Assembly: GCF_004187715.1 (NCBI RefSeq)
Contig: NZ_QZWF01000002.1
Location: 1,116,001-1,180,000 of the forward strand
DNA length: 64,000 nt
DNA from: Streptomyces sp. F001
GTDB lineage: Bacteria; Actinomycetota; Actinomycetes; Streptomycetales; Streptomycetaceae
Direction: 5' to 3'
Below are positions 46,565 to 54,989 of the stretch, one piece after another. The notes under the pieces are model-generated. The model was not told the origin of the DNA, did no database searches, and saw only the letters and a program-made list of their open reading frames with translations. The position numbers and the translations under genes were made by a program. Position 1 is the stretch's first letter, and every line of letters begins with the position of its first letter.

Positions 46565-47755
46565 ATGGTGGGAGCGGACGCCACCGTGACGCACCAGCCG
46601 GATGACCTCGGTGGGCTCGAAGGCCCGGGCGGCCTCCGGCCGCCGGGTGGACAGCCACACCTGCCCGGAGCGGGCGCGCAGCAGGGCCGCCAGATGCTCG
46701 GCGGCCGGAGCATCCAGCTGGTCACCGAAGTCGTCGGCCAGCACCACCGCGCCGGGCACGATGGCCAGCAGCATCGCCTCGGCCATCGACAACACCGCGC
46801 TGACCGTGCTGCCGTGCTGGGCTAGCCCGAGCATGCCGCCTGCGTCCAGATGCAGTGCCGCGCGCAGGGTCCGCAGCAATGCGGCCACCGACCCGTCCTC
46901 GGTGCGGAAGCCGACCTGCTCCGCGGTGAGCGGGGCATCGCCGATCCGTTCCCCTGTCCCGCCGACCGCGAGTACCGCGTTGACGGCCTCGGCCACGGCC
47001 GGGTCGGCCGACAGCGCCGACACGGCCTCCGCGACGGCCTGGGCCAGCGCATCAAACGCCGCGGCACCGGCCTTTGCGTCCCGCTCGTCGAGGATGCGCC
47101 GCAAGCCGGCACCGGCACGCAACTGCAGGGGCTGGCCGGCATCGAGGGTGACCACCGGCAGCATCCGCCGGGTGGCGGCAGGAACCCGGGAGTACTGGCC
47201 GAGCGCCGGGTTGCTGCGCGCCGGGAAGTACACCACCGACTCCAGCGTCTCGGCTTCCTCGTCATAGCTCAGGCGATAGGCCAGCCGCGCGCACAGCGGA
47301 GCATCCGCAGACGCATCAGGATCCTCACTCACGCACCCGGAGTCCTCCAGCGGCTCCAGGACCCCATCGAGCAACTGCTGCACATCGGGATCGAAATCGG
47401 TCAGCGTCACCTCGACCTCGGCGGCCTCCACCCGCTGCAGCACCGCAGAGGGAGCCTGCGGTGTGGCGCCGTTGTCGCCGGACGCGTCCGCTTCTGCCGC
47501 GTCTTCCGCGCCGGCGACATCGACGGCTGAGGCTTCAACGACGGCTTCTGCCTGTCTCTTGGCCACGTCATCGTCCGCTTCAGCCGGTGCAGAGTCGGCG
47601 CCGTCGGGGATGACCGGCCGCTGATGCAGGTCGGACAGTGCGGCGCCACGCGCGGCATCCGGATCCAGGACCCGGGCAAGGGCGGTGATCAGGTCGGTGC
47701 GTCCGGCGCGGGGGACCCCCGCCACCAACACATGGTTGCCGGGACGCACATCAAG
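46565..47755 (-). pseudogene. OLD-type ATPase gene truncated at both ends
   Basis: In the minus frame the sequence begins abruptly with GHLDVRPGNHVLVAGVPRAG, the Walker A region of OLD/RecF-like ATPases. An in-frame TAG lies just upstream and the usual first strands are missing. The middle is helical. Walker B is LLAIVPGAVVLADDFGDQL, then VWLSTRRPEAARAFEP and VIRLVRHGGVRSHH. Family members continue into a TOPRIM domain, but here the match ends at the structured repeat. Both ends are lost, so it is not functional. Confidence 0.65.
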
Positions 47756-47793
47756 GTGTCCCTAACCTCTGAAGCCTTCAATCAGCACCCGTG

Positions 47794-47851
47794 TTACACG
47801 CACACAGGCATCTTTAACACGGCATGTACCTGCAGTCTGCCCATTACACGG
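47794..47851 (+). repeat. Three TTA(A)CACGG motifs before the zinc-ribbon gene
   Basis: TTACACG (47794-47800), TTAACACGG (47814-47822) and TTACACGG (47844-47851) occur in the AT-richer 47756-47981 gap, which otherwise holds no gene. They could be operator or transposon-end repeats, or chance. Confidence 0.25.
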
Positions 47852-47981
47852 AATCACCCGGACACGAACGTGCTTCCCTGGCACGAGACTTGGCTCTCGA
47901 GGGTTGCTGTGGGGTACCCGGCAGCACAAGCCCGGGCCGATGGGCGGCCGTTGTCAGTGGCGGCTGTCAGGATCTGCCGTC

Positions 47982-49619
47982 ATGGGGAAACGGCGAAGTG
48001 CTACCGAGGCGGCTGCAGTTCGGGCGCGGCTGAAGGCCGAGTTCGTGTCCAACCTGTCCCGCCCGGGTATGGCGCTGGAAGACATGCGACTCTCTTCCAC
48101 GGACCGGTGCCAGTGGCGCTGCTCAGCGAAAGGATGCGGTCACCAGTGGCCCGCCCGGTTGCAGTTTCGCACCCGTACCGTCAAACCCTCGGGGTGTCCT
48201 GAGTGTTGGAAGCGCCGCAACCGGGCTCCCGGCCCGGGAGAATCGTTGGCCGAGCTGAATCCTGCGCTGGCACGGCAGTTCCGCCGCAACCTCAGCCGCC
48301 CCGACCGTGGCCCGGACACCCTGCGCCCGCAGTCCCATGACCTGTGCGAATGGGAGTGCGCTCAAGGGCATTTCTGGCCGGCGACACTGGCCAACCGTAC
48401 GAATGGACGCGGCTGCCCAGACTGCACCGGCCACGGCCGCTCCCCGTTCGAGTGCAACGTCGCCATGCTCGTCGAGGCCGCCTGCGGGCTCAGCGTAGAA
48501 CTGGACCACCGCCTCCGCCTGCCCGGGCGCCGTCAGGACCGCTTCGACCTGTACCTGCCCGAGCCGGCCCCCGGCCTGCTCATCGACCTGGACCCGGAAT
48601 GGACCCACAACAGGCCAGGAAGCCTGGAGCGTGACACCGCCAAGACCGCGGCAGCACTCGCCGCCGGACTCGACGTGGAACGCATCCGAAGCCGCGGGCT
48701 GCCACCCGTCCCGGTGCCCGGCCTGGCCCACCATGAGGCCGGGCCGGGGGTGAACCCCGAGGACTGGGCGGAGGCGGTGGGTGTCGTACTGCGGCGCCGC
48801 GGCCTTTCCTGGCGACAGCTCACACCGGCCGAGGTCACAGCGGCGCTCACCAAGGGTGCGCAGCTGTGGCAGAAGGCCGTGGCCGGCCCCGAGGTGTCGG
48901 CGGTGGACGTGGCGCCGCACCTTGAGGAGGAGTTCGTCGCGAACCTCACCAACCCCGGCAAGACCCCTGATCGGATGCCGCCCGGCTGCAACGACGTGTG
49001 TCTGTGGCGGTGCCGGAAGCCGGAGTGCGGCTACGAATGGAGGGCCGTACTGAACAGCCGGGCACTTGCCGGCCGCGGCTGCAGCCAGTGCGGTCACGCA
49101 CAGGTGGGCGCGGCAAACAGCAGGCCCGGTCCCGGTGAATCACTCGCCGAGGTCAACCCGACGATGGCCGCAGAACTCATCGAGGTCGTCGGCCACCCCG
49201 GCTGGACCGCGTTCGACCTGCTCCCCACGTCGAACAAGACGTGCCAGTGGCGGTGCCCCGAACCGCACTGCCGCTTCGAGTACCCCGCCCCTCCAAACCG
49301 CCGCACGGGCCAGTCGAGCGGATGCCCCCGATGCGCTCGCCGACGCACCGTTGCCGCCAGGATGCGCCCCAAGCCCGGCAAATCCCTGCAGGACGTGCAC
49401 CCTGTCCTCGCCGGCGAGCTGGTCGAAGTGATCGGCGAACCGGACCTGACCGCGAAGGAGCTGAGGCCGAGCTCCGCCAAACTGTGCCGGTGGGCCTGCT
49501 CGAAGCCCGGCTGTCCGGGACGCTGGGACGCCACGCCCGATCAGCGATCCCGCCGCGGCGGCACCGGCAAACGCTGTCCGGTGTGCCATCCGCCGCGCAA
49601 GAGCCGCACCCAGCCGTGA
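47982..49619 (+). CDS. Protein with five zinc-ribbon repeats around a Vsr-like nuclease domain
   Basis: ATG at 47982. Five treble-clef modules of the DUF4379 kind are visible, each with a CxWxC-like start and a CPxC-like end: CQWRCSAKGCGHQW/CPEC, CEWECAQGHFW/CPDC, CLWRCRKPECGYEW/CSQC, CQWRCPEPHCRFEY/CPRC and CRWACSKPGCPGRW/CPVC. Between modules 2 and 3 (residues about 155-235) lies SPFECNVAMLVEAACGL, then DRFDLYLPEPAPGLLIDLDP and ERDTAKTAAALAAGLDVERI, like a Vsr/PD-(D/E)XK fold. At 545 residues it is intact. It probably binds DNA through the ribbons and cuts it. It stands alone, convergent with the TniQ-like gene. Confidence 0.75.
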   Translation: MGKRRSATEAAAVRARLKAEFVSNLSRPGMALEDMRLSSTDRCQWRCSAKGCGHQWPARLQFRTRTVKPSGCPECWKRRNRAPGPGESLAELNPALARQFRRNLSRPDRGPDTLRPQSHDLCEWECAQGHFWPATLANRTNGRGCPDCTGHGRSPFECNVAMLVEAACGLSVELDHRLRLPGRRQDRFDLYLPEPAPGLLIDLDPEWTHNRPGSLERDTAKTAAALAAGLDVERIRSRGLPPVPVPGLAHHEAGPGVNPEDWAEAVGVVLRRRGLSWRQLTPAEVTAALTKGAQLWQKAVAGPEVSAVDVAPHLEEEFVANLTNPGKTPDRMPPGCNDVCLWRCRKPECGYEWRAVLNSRALAGRGCSQCGHAQVGAANSRPGPGESLAEVNPTMAAELIEVVGHPGWTAFDLLPTSNKTCQWRCPEPHCRFEYPAPPNRRTGQSSGCPRCARRRTVAARMRPKPGKSLQDVHPVLAGELVEVIGEPDLTAKELRPSSAKLCRWACSKPGCPGRWDATPDQRSRRGGTGKRCPVCHPPRKSRTQP

Positions 49620-49664
49620 CCCCCGGCTCTCGCGCCTTCTCGCCGCGATGCCGGTCATGCCGCG

Positions 49665-51900
49665 TCACGTCGCCGCCCGCCCCGCTGGTCCGGCCGGCGC
49701 GGACGGGCCGCGTGTGCGCCTCCACCAGCGCCACTTGTGCTGCTCTCGCCAGCTGCGCAGCCGGTTGTCCAACGAGATCGTGTACGGATGGTGGGCGCCG
49801 AACGGCACGCCGTACGGAGGATCGAGGCGATCAACAAGGGCCACGGCGGCCTGTGCCTGATGTGTCCGCTGCCAGGCTGCGTACCAACGCCCTTTGCTTG
49901 TCGTGTAGATGCTGCCATGAGGCCTGCTGCTCGTGCAGCCACTGCCGGGTCTGGTCCTCGTCTGGTCTGCCGGGCCACCACACCGCGCCGTCGGGCAGGC
50001 CGTGGAGGTGATGGCGGGCGGCCCAGTAGTAGCGCTGCCAGTCCAGTGGCCAGGGCGGGTTCCACCAGGTGTCCAGGTCAGTGAGTTGCCGGCCGAGACG
50101 CGTGGACCGGCCAGCGGCGCGCTGACGGTGGCGCTGCAGGTTGAGCCACTTGCCCAGGGCGAACCCGTCGTGGGTGGTGGGCTGGGAGACGGCCAGGTGG
50201 CCGTAGCGGGCGGCATAGTCGTGAGCGGCCTCCAGGCCGTGGGCCACGCTGCGGCGTCGCGCGGGCCAGGCGTGGAAGCGGTCGATCTCGGCAGGTGTGA
50301 GGCCGAGCTGGGCGAGCAGTTGCTGTTGTTCCGCGGCCAGCTGGGAGTAGTCGGCGATCTGGCGGCGCAGCCACCGCTCGAGCCAGCGCGGCAGCCCCGC
50401 CAGATTGTCACCACCGCTGACGGGGCCGTGGGCGAGAGTGTGAGCACGGGCCCGGTACCAGGCCCGCTGCCAGCTGATCGGCCAGGGCGGATTCCACCAC
50501 ACGTCCAGCTCCGCCAGCACCCGCACGTACTCAGGCGGCAAGCCGGCAGACGCGGCGCGTAGATTCGCCAGCCATCGGCCCAGGTCGAACCCGTCCTGCG
50601 GGGCGCCGGCGTGCGGGACGGCCAGATGCCCATGCTGGGCCACATACCTGCGCGCGTGACCAAGGCCCTCCCCGAACCGCTCCTGGGATACGGCCTTCAA
50701 CCCGGCGCCCTGCCCCACGCGCCGAGGCACCCACAACTCGGCCCGCCACCCCGCCGCCCCGGCGTGCCGCCGGAAGGCGACCGGGGAAGTGGTCGCCAAC
50801 AGGCGCAGTCCCACCCCCACTTCGGCAGGCTGGTGGGCCGCCTGCACCCGCCACATCCCGCTGTGTGCCGAACCGGACGGCGACGGTGAGCGCAGCTCGC
50901 GGGCCAGGCCCCTCATCCATGCCTGCAGGGCGCTCGGCCTCTCCGGCCGCTCCACCTCTTTCAGCCAGCCGCGCTCCAGCCGGTCTCCGAGCGCCGTCAC
51001 GAAACGGCCATGGTGCCGGGACCGGCGGACAAGCGGCCGTTCATCCGTCACCAGCAGCCGCAGGGCCGGATCCACCAATACGGCCGCCACCGCCACCACC
51101 TCGGGGAAGACAACCGCGTCCCGCGCGACCAGCCGCCACCACGCCGCTGGCCACCGCGACGCCGCCTCGATTCTGCGGCTGGTGTCAAGAGTTACCCGCT
51201 CAAGGCGCTGACCCCACACCTGCTCCCGCTGCCAGAACGCGTCCTGCTGCCACCACCCGCACACCACCGCCCGCGCCACCGCGAACACAGAACCCGGCTC
51301 CGCACCCGTGCACACCGCCCGCCGGGCCACTCGCAGCCACCGCGCCTGGGCGGCAGCCACCTCCCGGCACCCGCCCACGTCCAGATACTCCAGGTCGTGG
51401 CCATCGCCGACATCCAGCAGCCACCGTCCGTGCCGGGCACACACCCGATCCCACCGTTGCCCGTACCGCCATACCCGCTCCATCCGGCCGCTGCGCCGGG
51501 CGGCACACAGCCGACAGCCGAAAGACACCGGCCCCCATGCCTGAGCACCCACCCGCCACCGTGCCCATCCCCGATCCGCAACGGCCCGCTCACCGAAGGA
51601 CGCCGGCCCGGCCGTCCACGACGGCAAAGCCCGCGCCAGATGCATGGCCGGGACCCCGGCCCACGCCGCGACCTGTGCCTGGGCCGTGACGTTCAGGAGC
51701 ACCTCGCCGTCCGGACGGCGGCCGCGGCTCTCGGTGACCGGATTCACCCACTCCCACCACCCCCACGCCAGCAACTCGCCCACCTCGAGGCCATAGCAGA
51801 CGGCGACACGATGCAGGAACGACCATGTCGTCTCGCCCTGTACCGGCACCGGGCCGCCCGGAGCACACCAGGCGCCGAACTCGTCTTCCTGGACGCCCAT
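49665..51900 (-). CDS. Orphan TniQ-like protein with helicase-associated repeats, frameshifted near 49893
   Basis: ATG at 51900 with no clear ribosome site. The N-terminus (TWSFLHRVAVCYGLEVGELL), the zinc-site Cys in FGCRLCAARR and CARHGRWLLD are TniQ-like. The C-terminal half has helicase-associated (HA) repeats: GLGHARRYVAQHGHLAVPHA ... FDLGRWLANLR and GLEAAHDYAARYGHLAVSQP ... FALGKWLNLQR. A one-base excess in a run at about 49890-49894 breaks the last part. Repair gives RRWYAAWQRTHQAQ, then VALVDRLDPPYGVPFG, then LRSWREQHKWRWW, ending at 49665. No transposase genes lie beside it. It may belong to a lost transposon or have a stand-alone DNA-binding role. Confidence 0.7.
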
Positions 51901-51904
51901 TTAG

Positions 51905-51936
51905 CTAGTGGGTGGGCAGGCTGCCCGCATCACTAG
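51905..51936 (-). terminator. Palindromic hairpin between the NLR-like and TniQ-like genes
   Basis: CTAGTG (51905-51910) pairs with CACTAG (51931-51936), and inside it GGGCAG pairs with CTGCCC (51914-51926). It lies 4 bases after the NLR-like stop, which fits a terminator without a T run, but it also abuts the next start and could regulate that gene. Confidence 0.4.
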
Positions 51937-51940
51937 ATCC

Positions 51941-53974
51941 TTACCAGGAGTGGTCTTCATGGGGGGGATTGGTGGGGGTGCCGTCCGGTTCGATGCCGTG
52001 CGGCCACAGCCGTACCCATAGGGGTTCGACGCGGTGGTGGGGGTAGGCGGCGTTTCCCCGGTCGAGTGCTTCCCGAGTGGTGCGGACTGCTCCGTCGATG
52101 TCGTGGCCTTCGTGCTGGAAGCGGGCGATGTTGGCGAGGGCTTCGGGGTGTCCGTAGGTGGCGGCGGCTTCCCAGAGATCTTCGGCGTGCTCCTTGTCCC
52201 CGGCTGCTTCGCGGCGCACTGCCAGGTCGGTCAGTGTGCTGGTGAGCCCGTACTCGGCGGCGGCTCGTGCGTAGTGTTCTGCCTGGTCGAACAGGGCTGC
52301 CTCTTCTCGCATCATGGCCAGATGGCTCAGGCAGGTCGGGGCGCCGCTGGCTGCGGCGTGGTGAGCCAGCTCAGATGCCTCGACGGGGAGTCCGGCCGAT
52401 TCGTGCTGCAGCGCGATCTCGGCGAGCGCGTCCGGCTGGCAGCATTCGCCGGCCTGCAGGGCCAGGGCGGCGGCCTGCTCGTAGTCGGAGGCCTCGGCGG
52501 CGGCGAAGGCAAGATCGGCCAGTGCCCTACAAGTGAGGTGTTCTGCTGGCCAGTTGGCGTCCCCGTCGAGCAAGTCGTACTCGGGGAGCCGCACGTCTGG
52601 GTCGATGGTGGGCTCGGACCAGGGCAGTTGACGGGCGCGCTCGGTCAGAAGGCGGGCGTAGCGCAGCCGCCACCGGGCTGAGGCTGCTGATGCCAACACG
52701 CTGACATCGGTGCGCCGTGACAGGTGCCGTAAAGCTGCGTCCCAGAAGGAGGCCGGCGGGCACAGATGACTACGCGTGCGGCGGCCATGCTGCTCTATGT
52801 AGTCGACCAGCCTGAAGCAGCTGTTTTCACGATCGCTTCCTGGCATGCGGCGTGTCCGTTGCAGCAAGGATGCGTTGCCGTGGACAGGGCGTCCTGTATA
52901 GGCGAGGGCATGTTCGAACCAGTCATCGTCCAGAGACTGGAACACCGACGGGGGCAGATAGCCGGTGGCCGCTTCCTCGAGGAACGCTGCGGGAAGATCC
53001 ATCCCGCATCCCAGCCGACGCGCGTCCATAGCGGCGTCGAGGAGCGCGCGGGCACCCGGGCCGGCATGGTTATACCGGTCCAGCAAGGCCGGAACACCGG
53101 CCAGGAATTGGGTGATGCGGCGGTCAGCCGCCCCTGCCAGTGCCTGCGCAAGACGCTCATCCGTTTCCGCAGCGCTGCGCGCACCGATGAGATCTTGTTC
53201 GGTGAAGGCGTCCGGCACGCGTACCTGCCGGCCTGTCAGCAGCTGCCGGCTCTGTGCGTGCGGATCGTGCTCCGGCGTGGCCGGTAGGGAGGTCAGCTGG
53301 TCCCAATGCACAGGCCACAAAGTGCCAACAACAAGGATTGGGGCGCGGTCGGTGTCGGTCAGTATGGTCCGAAGGGCCGCGGCGATCGGCTCTCCGACCT
53401 GGGGCGGGGCCAGGTAGTGCTGCGCTTCGTTCAGCCAGACAACGGTTTTTGGCCCCACCATAGGCAGACCGACCAGGGCCGCCTCGGCTCGGGTGGGGGC
53501 GAAAGGGTGCCATAGCCGCCAGCCGTCGGCTGCCAGAACCTGGATGGCTTCCCAGCACGCACGGGTCTTGCCGGTAGAGGATTCGCCCACCAGCATGCAC
53601 AGTTGGCTCCTGCCCTCTCGTGCGGCGTCCACGATGCGCTGCAGTTGGACGTCATGCTCGCGCCGTACGTAGGCGGGTAACTCATCGCTTTCGGCGGCGA
53701 CATGGATTGCATGATGCACTTCCAGGTCGAGCGGATGACAGGCGCTGATGAGGCGAGTGGCGAGCGCCTCCTGACCCGTGTCAGGGCCCGGTTGGGGGGA
53801 CGGCAAGACATACACATGTGTGACTGCGTTGCGATCGCCGGTGATGACCGCGCCGATGCCTCCGCCCGCAGCCACAGAGTCCTTGCTCGCCTGTACCCGG
53901 CTGCCCGCTGCCGGAGGTATGTCATCATCGCCGTCCTGTGTGCCGTGGTCACGGCGGCCCCACACGGGGGTCAC
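51941..53974 (-). CDS. NLR-like ATPase with N-terminal RHIM-like motif and TPR/Sel1-like repeats
   Basis: The GTG at 53974 overlaps the upstream stop as GTGA. Residues 28-52 contain SVAAGGGIGAVITGDRNAVT, whose core VITGDRNAV follows the RHIM pattern (hydrophobic-x-hydrophobic-G-x-x-N-x-hydrophobic). A P-loop ATPase follows, with LCMLVGESSTGKTRACWEAI at about residue 130 and TVVWLNEAQHYL as Walker B. The last 230 residues are helical repeats with periodic Ala (DYEQAAALALQAGE, EASELAHHAAASG, DQAEHYARAAAEYG), like TPR/Sel1 repeats. This is the order prion-motif / NTPase / repeats seen in bacterial NLR-like proteins. It is co-translated with a membrane protein carrying the same kind of motif. Confidence 0.75.
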   Translation of the reverse strand: MTPVWGRRDHGTQDGDDDIPPAAGSRVQASKDSVAAGGGIGAVITGDRNAVTHVYVLPSPQPGPDTGQEALATRLISACHPLDLEVHHAIHVAAESDELPAYVRREHDVQLQRIVDAAREGRSQLCMLVGESSTGKTRACWEAIQVLAADGWRLWHPFAPTRAEAALVGLPMVGPKTVVWLNEAQHYLAPPQVGEPIAAALRTILTDTDRAPILVVGTLWPVHWDQLTSLPATPEHDPHAQSRQLLTGRQVRVPDAFTEQDLIGARSAAETDERLAQALAGAADRRITQFLAGVPALLDRYNHAGPGARALLDAAMDARRLGCGMDLPAAFLEEAATGYLPPSVFQSLDDDWFEHALAYTGRPVHGNASLLQRTRRMPGSDRENSCFRLVDYIEQHGRRTRSHLCPPASFWDAALRHLSRRTDVSVLASAASARWRLRYARLLTERARQLPWSEPTIDPDVRLPEYDLLDGDANWPAEHLTCRALADLAFAAAEASDYEQAAALALQAGECCQPDALAEIALQHESAGLPVEASELAHHAAASGAPTCLSHLAMMREEAALFDQAEHYARAAAEYGLTSTLTDLAVRREAAGDKEHAEDLWEAAATYGHPEALANIARFQHEGHDIDGAVRTTREALDRGNAAYPHHRVEPLWVRLWPHGIEPDGTPTNPPHEDHSW

Positions 53975-54369
53975 GTACGGTTCCCGTCCCCGGTGATGGC
54001 TTCATCAATGTCTCCCGCGGCAGCTGTGCTACCCGCTCCCGCGGCACGAACGCTCCCGCTCACAGGCGGATTGCGGCGCGACGCCGTCGTGTGTCGCGTT
54101 ACCTCGTTGTGATGGCCCACGATGACTCGCCCCACGTGTCCGCCTGACGCCACGGCTCCATCATGGGCCTCGACCGAGAGGCGTCCGGACCCCGCGAGCG
54201 CCCACACCGAGAGCCCCAAGCCCACGAGCCCGGCGATCGCCCCCATGACGCTGCCAAGCCGGTCCGCAGCCGCCAGATCCACGAAGATGGCGACTGCCAC
54301 CAAACACAACGCCGCCGTGCCGCATACGGCCGCGCACGCAACGAGCGCGTATCTACTCCATCCCTGCAT
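53971..54369 (-). CDS. Small membrane protein with two RHIM-like motifs
   Basis: ATG at 54369. Residues 5-31 (ALVACAAVCGTAALCLVAVA) and 39-58 (VMGAIAGLVGLGLSVWALAG) are transmembrane helices. The cytosolic or extracytosolic tail has two motifs: GAVASGGHVGRVIVGHHNEV and GSTAAAGDIDEAITGDGNRT, both resembling the motif in the adjacent ATPase. Its stop overlaps that gene's start. The layout suggests that the ATPase nucleates an amyloid-like contact with this membrane protein, which could then disturb the membrane. That mechanism is inferred from analogy with amyloid signalling motifs. Confidence 0.7.
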   Translation of the reverse strand: MQGWSRYALVACAAVCGTAALCLVAVAIFVDLAAADRLGSVMGAIAGLVGLGLSVWALAGSGRLSVEAHDGAVASGGHVGRVIVGHHNEVTRHTTASRRNPPVSGSVRAAGAGSTAAAGDIDEAITGDGNRT

Positions 54370-54376
54370 AGGACTA

Positions 54377-54391
54377 TCAAACCCGGTTTGA
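54377..54391. promoter_or_regulatory. 15-bp palindrome upstream of the membrane/NLR operon
   Basis: TCAAACCCGGTTTGA is a perfect 7+1+7 palindrome ending seven bases before the ATG of the membrane gene, on its 5' side. It is a good candidate operator overlapping the transcription start or leader. Confidence 0.45.
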
Positions 54392-54534
54392 GAGTTGATG
54401 TCCGCGAAACGCTCCTTCCCAACCTCCCTTGCTGTACCCGGAAGTTAGGGGGCAGACGAGTTGCGAGCGGAACTTTGGTGGTGCCGACGGTGTTTCGCGT
54501 TGCACTGCAAGCGGGTGCCTTAACCGGCCGGGGA

Positions 54535-54895
54535 ATCCGTCCGCAGCGACGATGGTGTAGCCGCCGCGCCGCACATCGCCCTCGTCGGCGACGAAGCGGA
54601 CCGTGGTCTGCCTACCGTCGCCCAGGTCGCAGGCCACGGTCGTCGCGGTCAGGCTCCGTTCGCCGAACAGCTCGCGCAGACTCGGGCCGCGTTCCGTCGT
54701 GATGAGCGGATTGCGCTGCTCGTCGCCCACGAAGACCTGCAGCCGAGTGCGGTCCGGAACCTGCTCGGTGAGCTGGTCGAGGAGCGGGCCCCGGTCCTCC
54801 TCGCCGACGAGGATCGTGAGGCTGCGCTGAGCTATGTGCCAGCCGCGGGTACGGCACTCTCGGCAGTGCTGTTGGCACGGCCCGCAGTCCGGCAG
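54535..54895 (-). pseudogene. Coding-like remnant with Cys-rich start
   Basis: The minus frame reads CGPCQQHCRECRTRGWHIAQ, then LTILVGEEDRGPLLDQL, then TATTVACDLGDGRQTTVRFV and GGYTIVAADGFPG before dissolving. The middle has strong GC3 bias and looks like genuine protein, but there is no start with a ribosome site and no proper end. Family not recognised. Confidence 0.35.
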
Positions 54896-54989
54896 GATGA
54901 TTCAACCAGCCTGCACGTGCGGCCGCCTACCAGCATGGTGTCCTTTCACGTGCGGGCTAAAGTGGGGCCACCGGACGGAGGTTGCGTTG

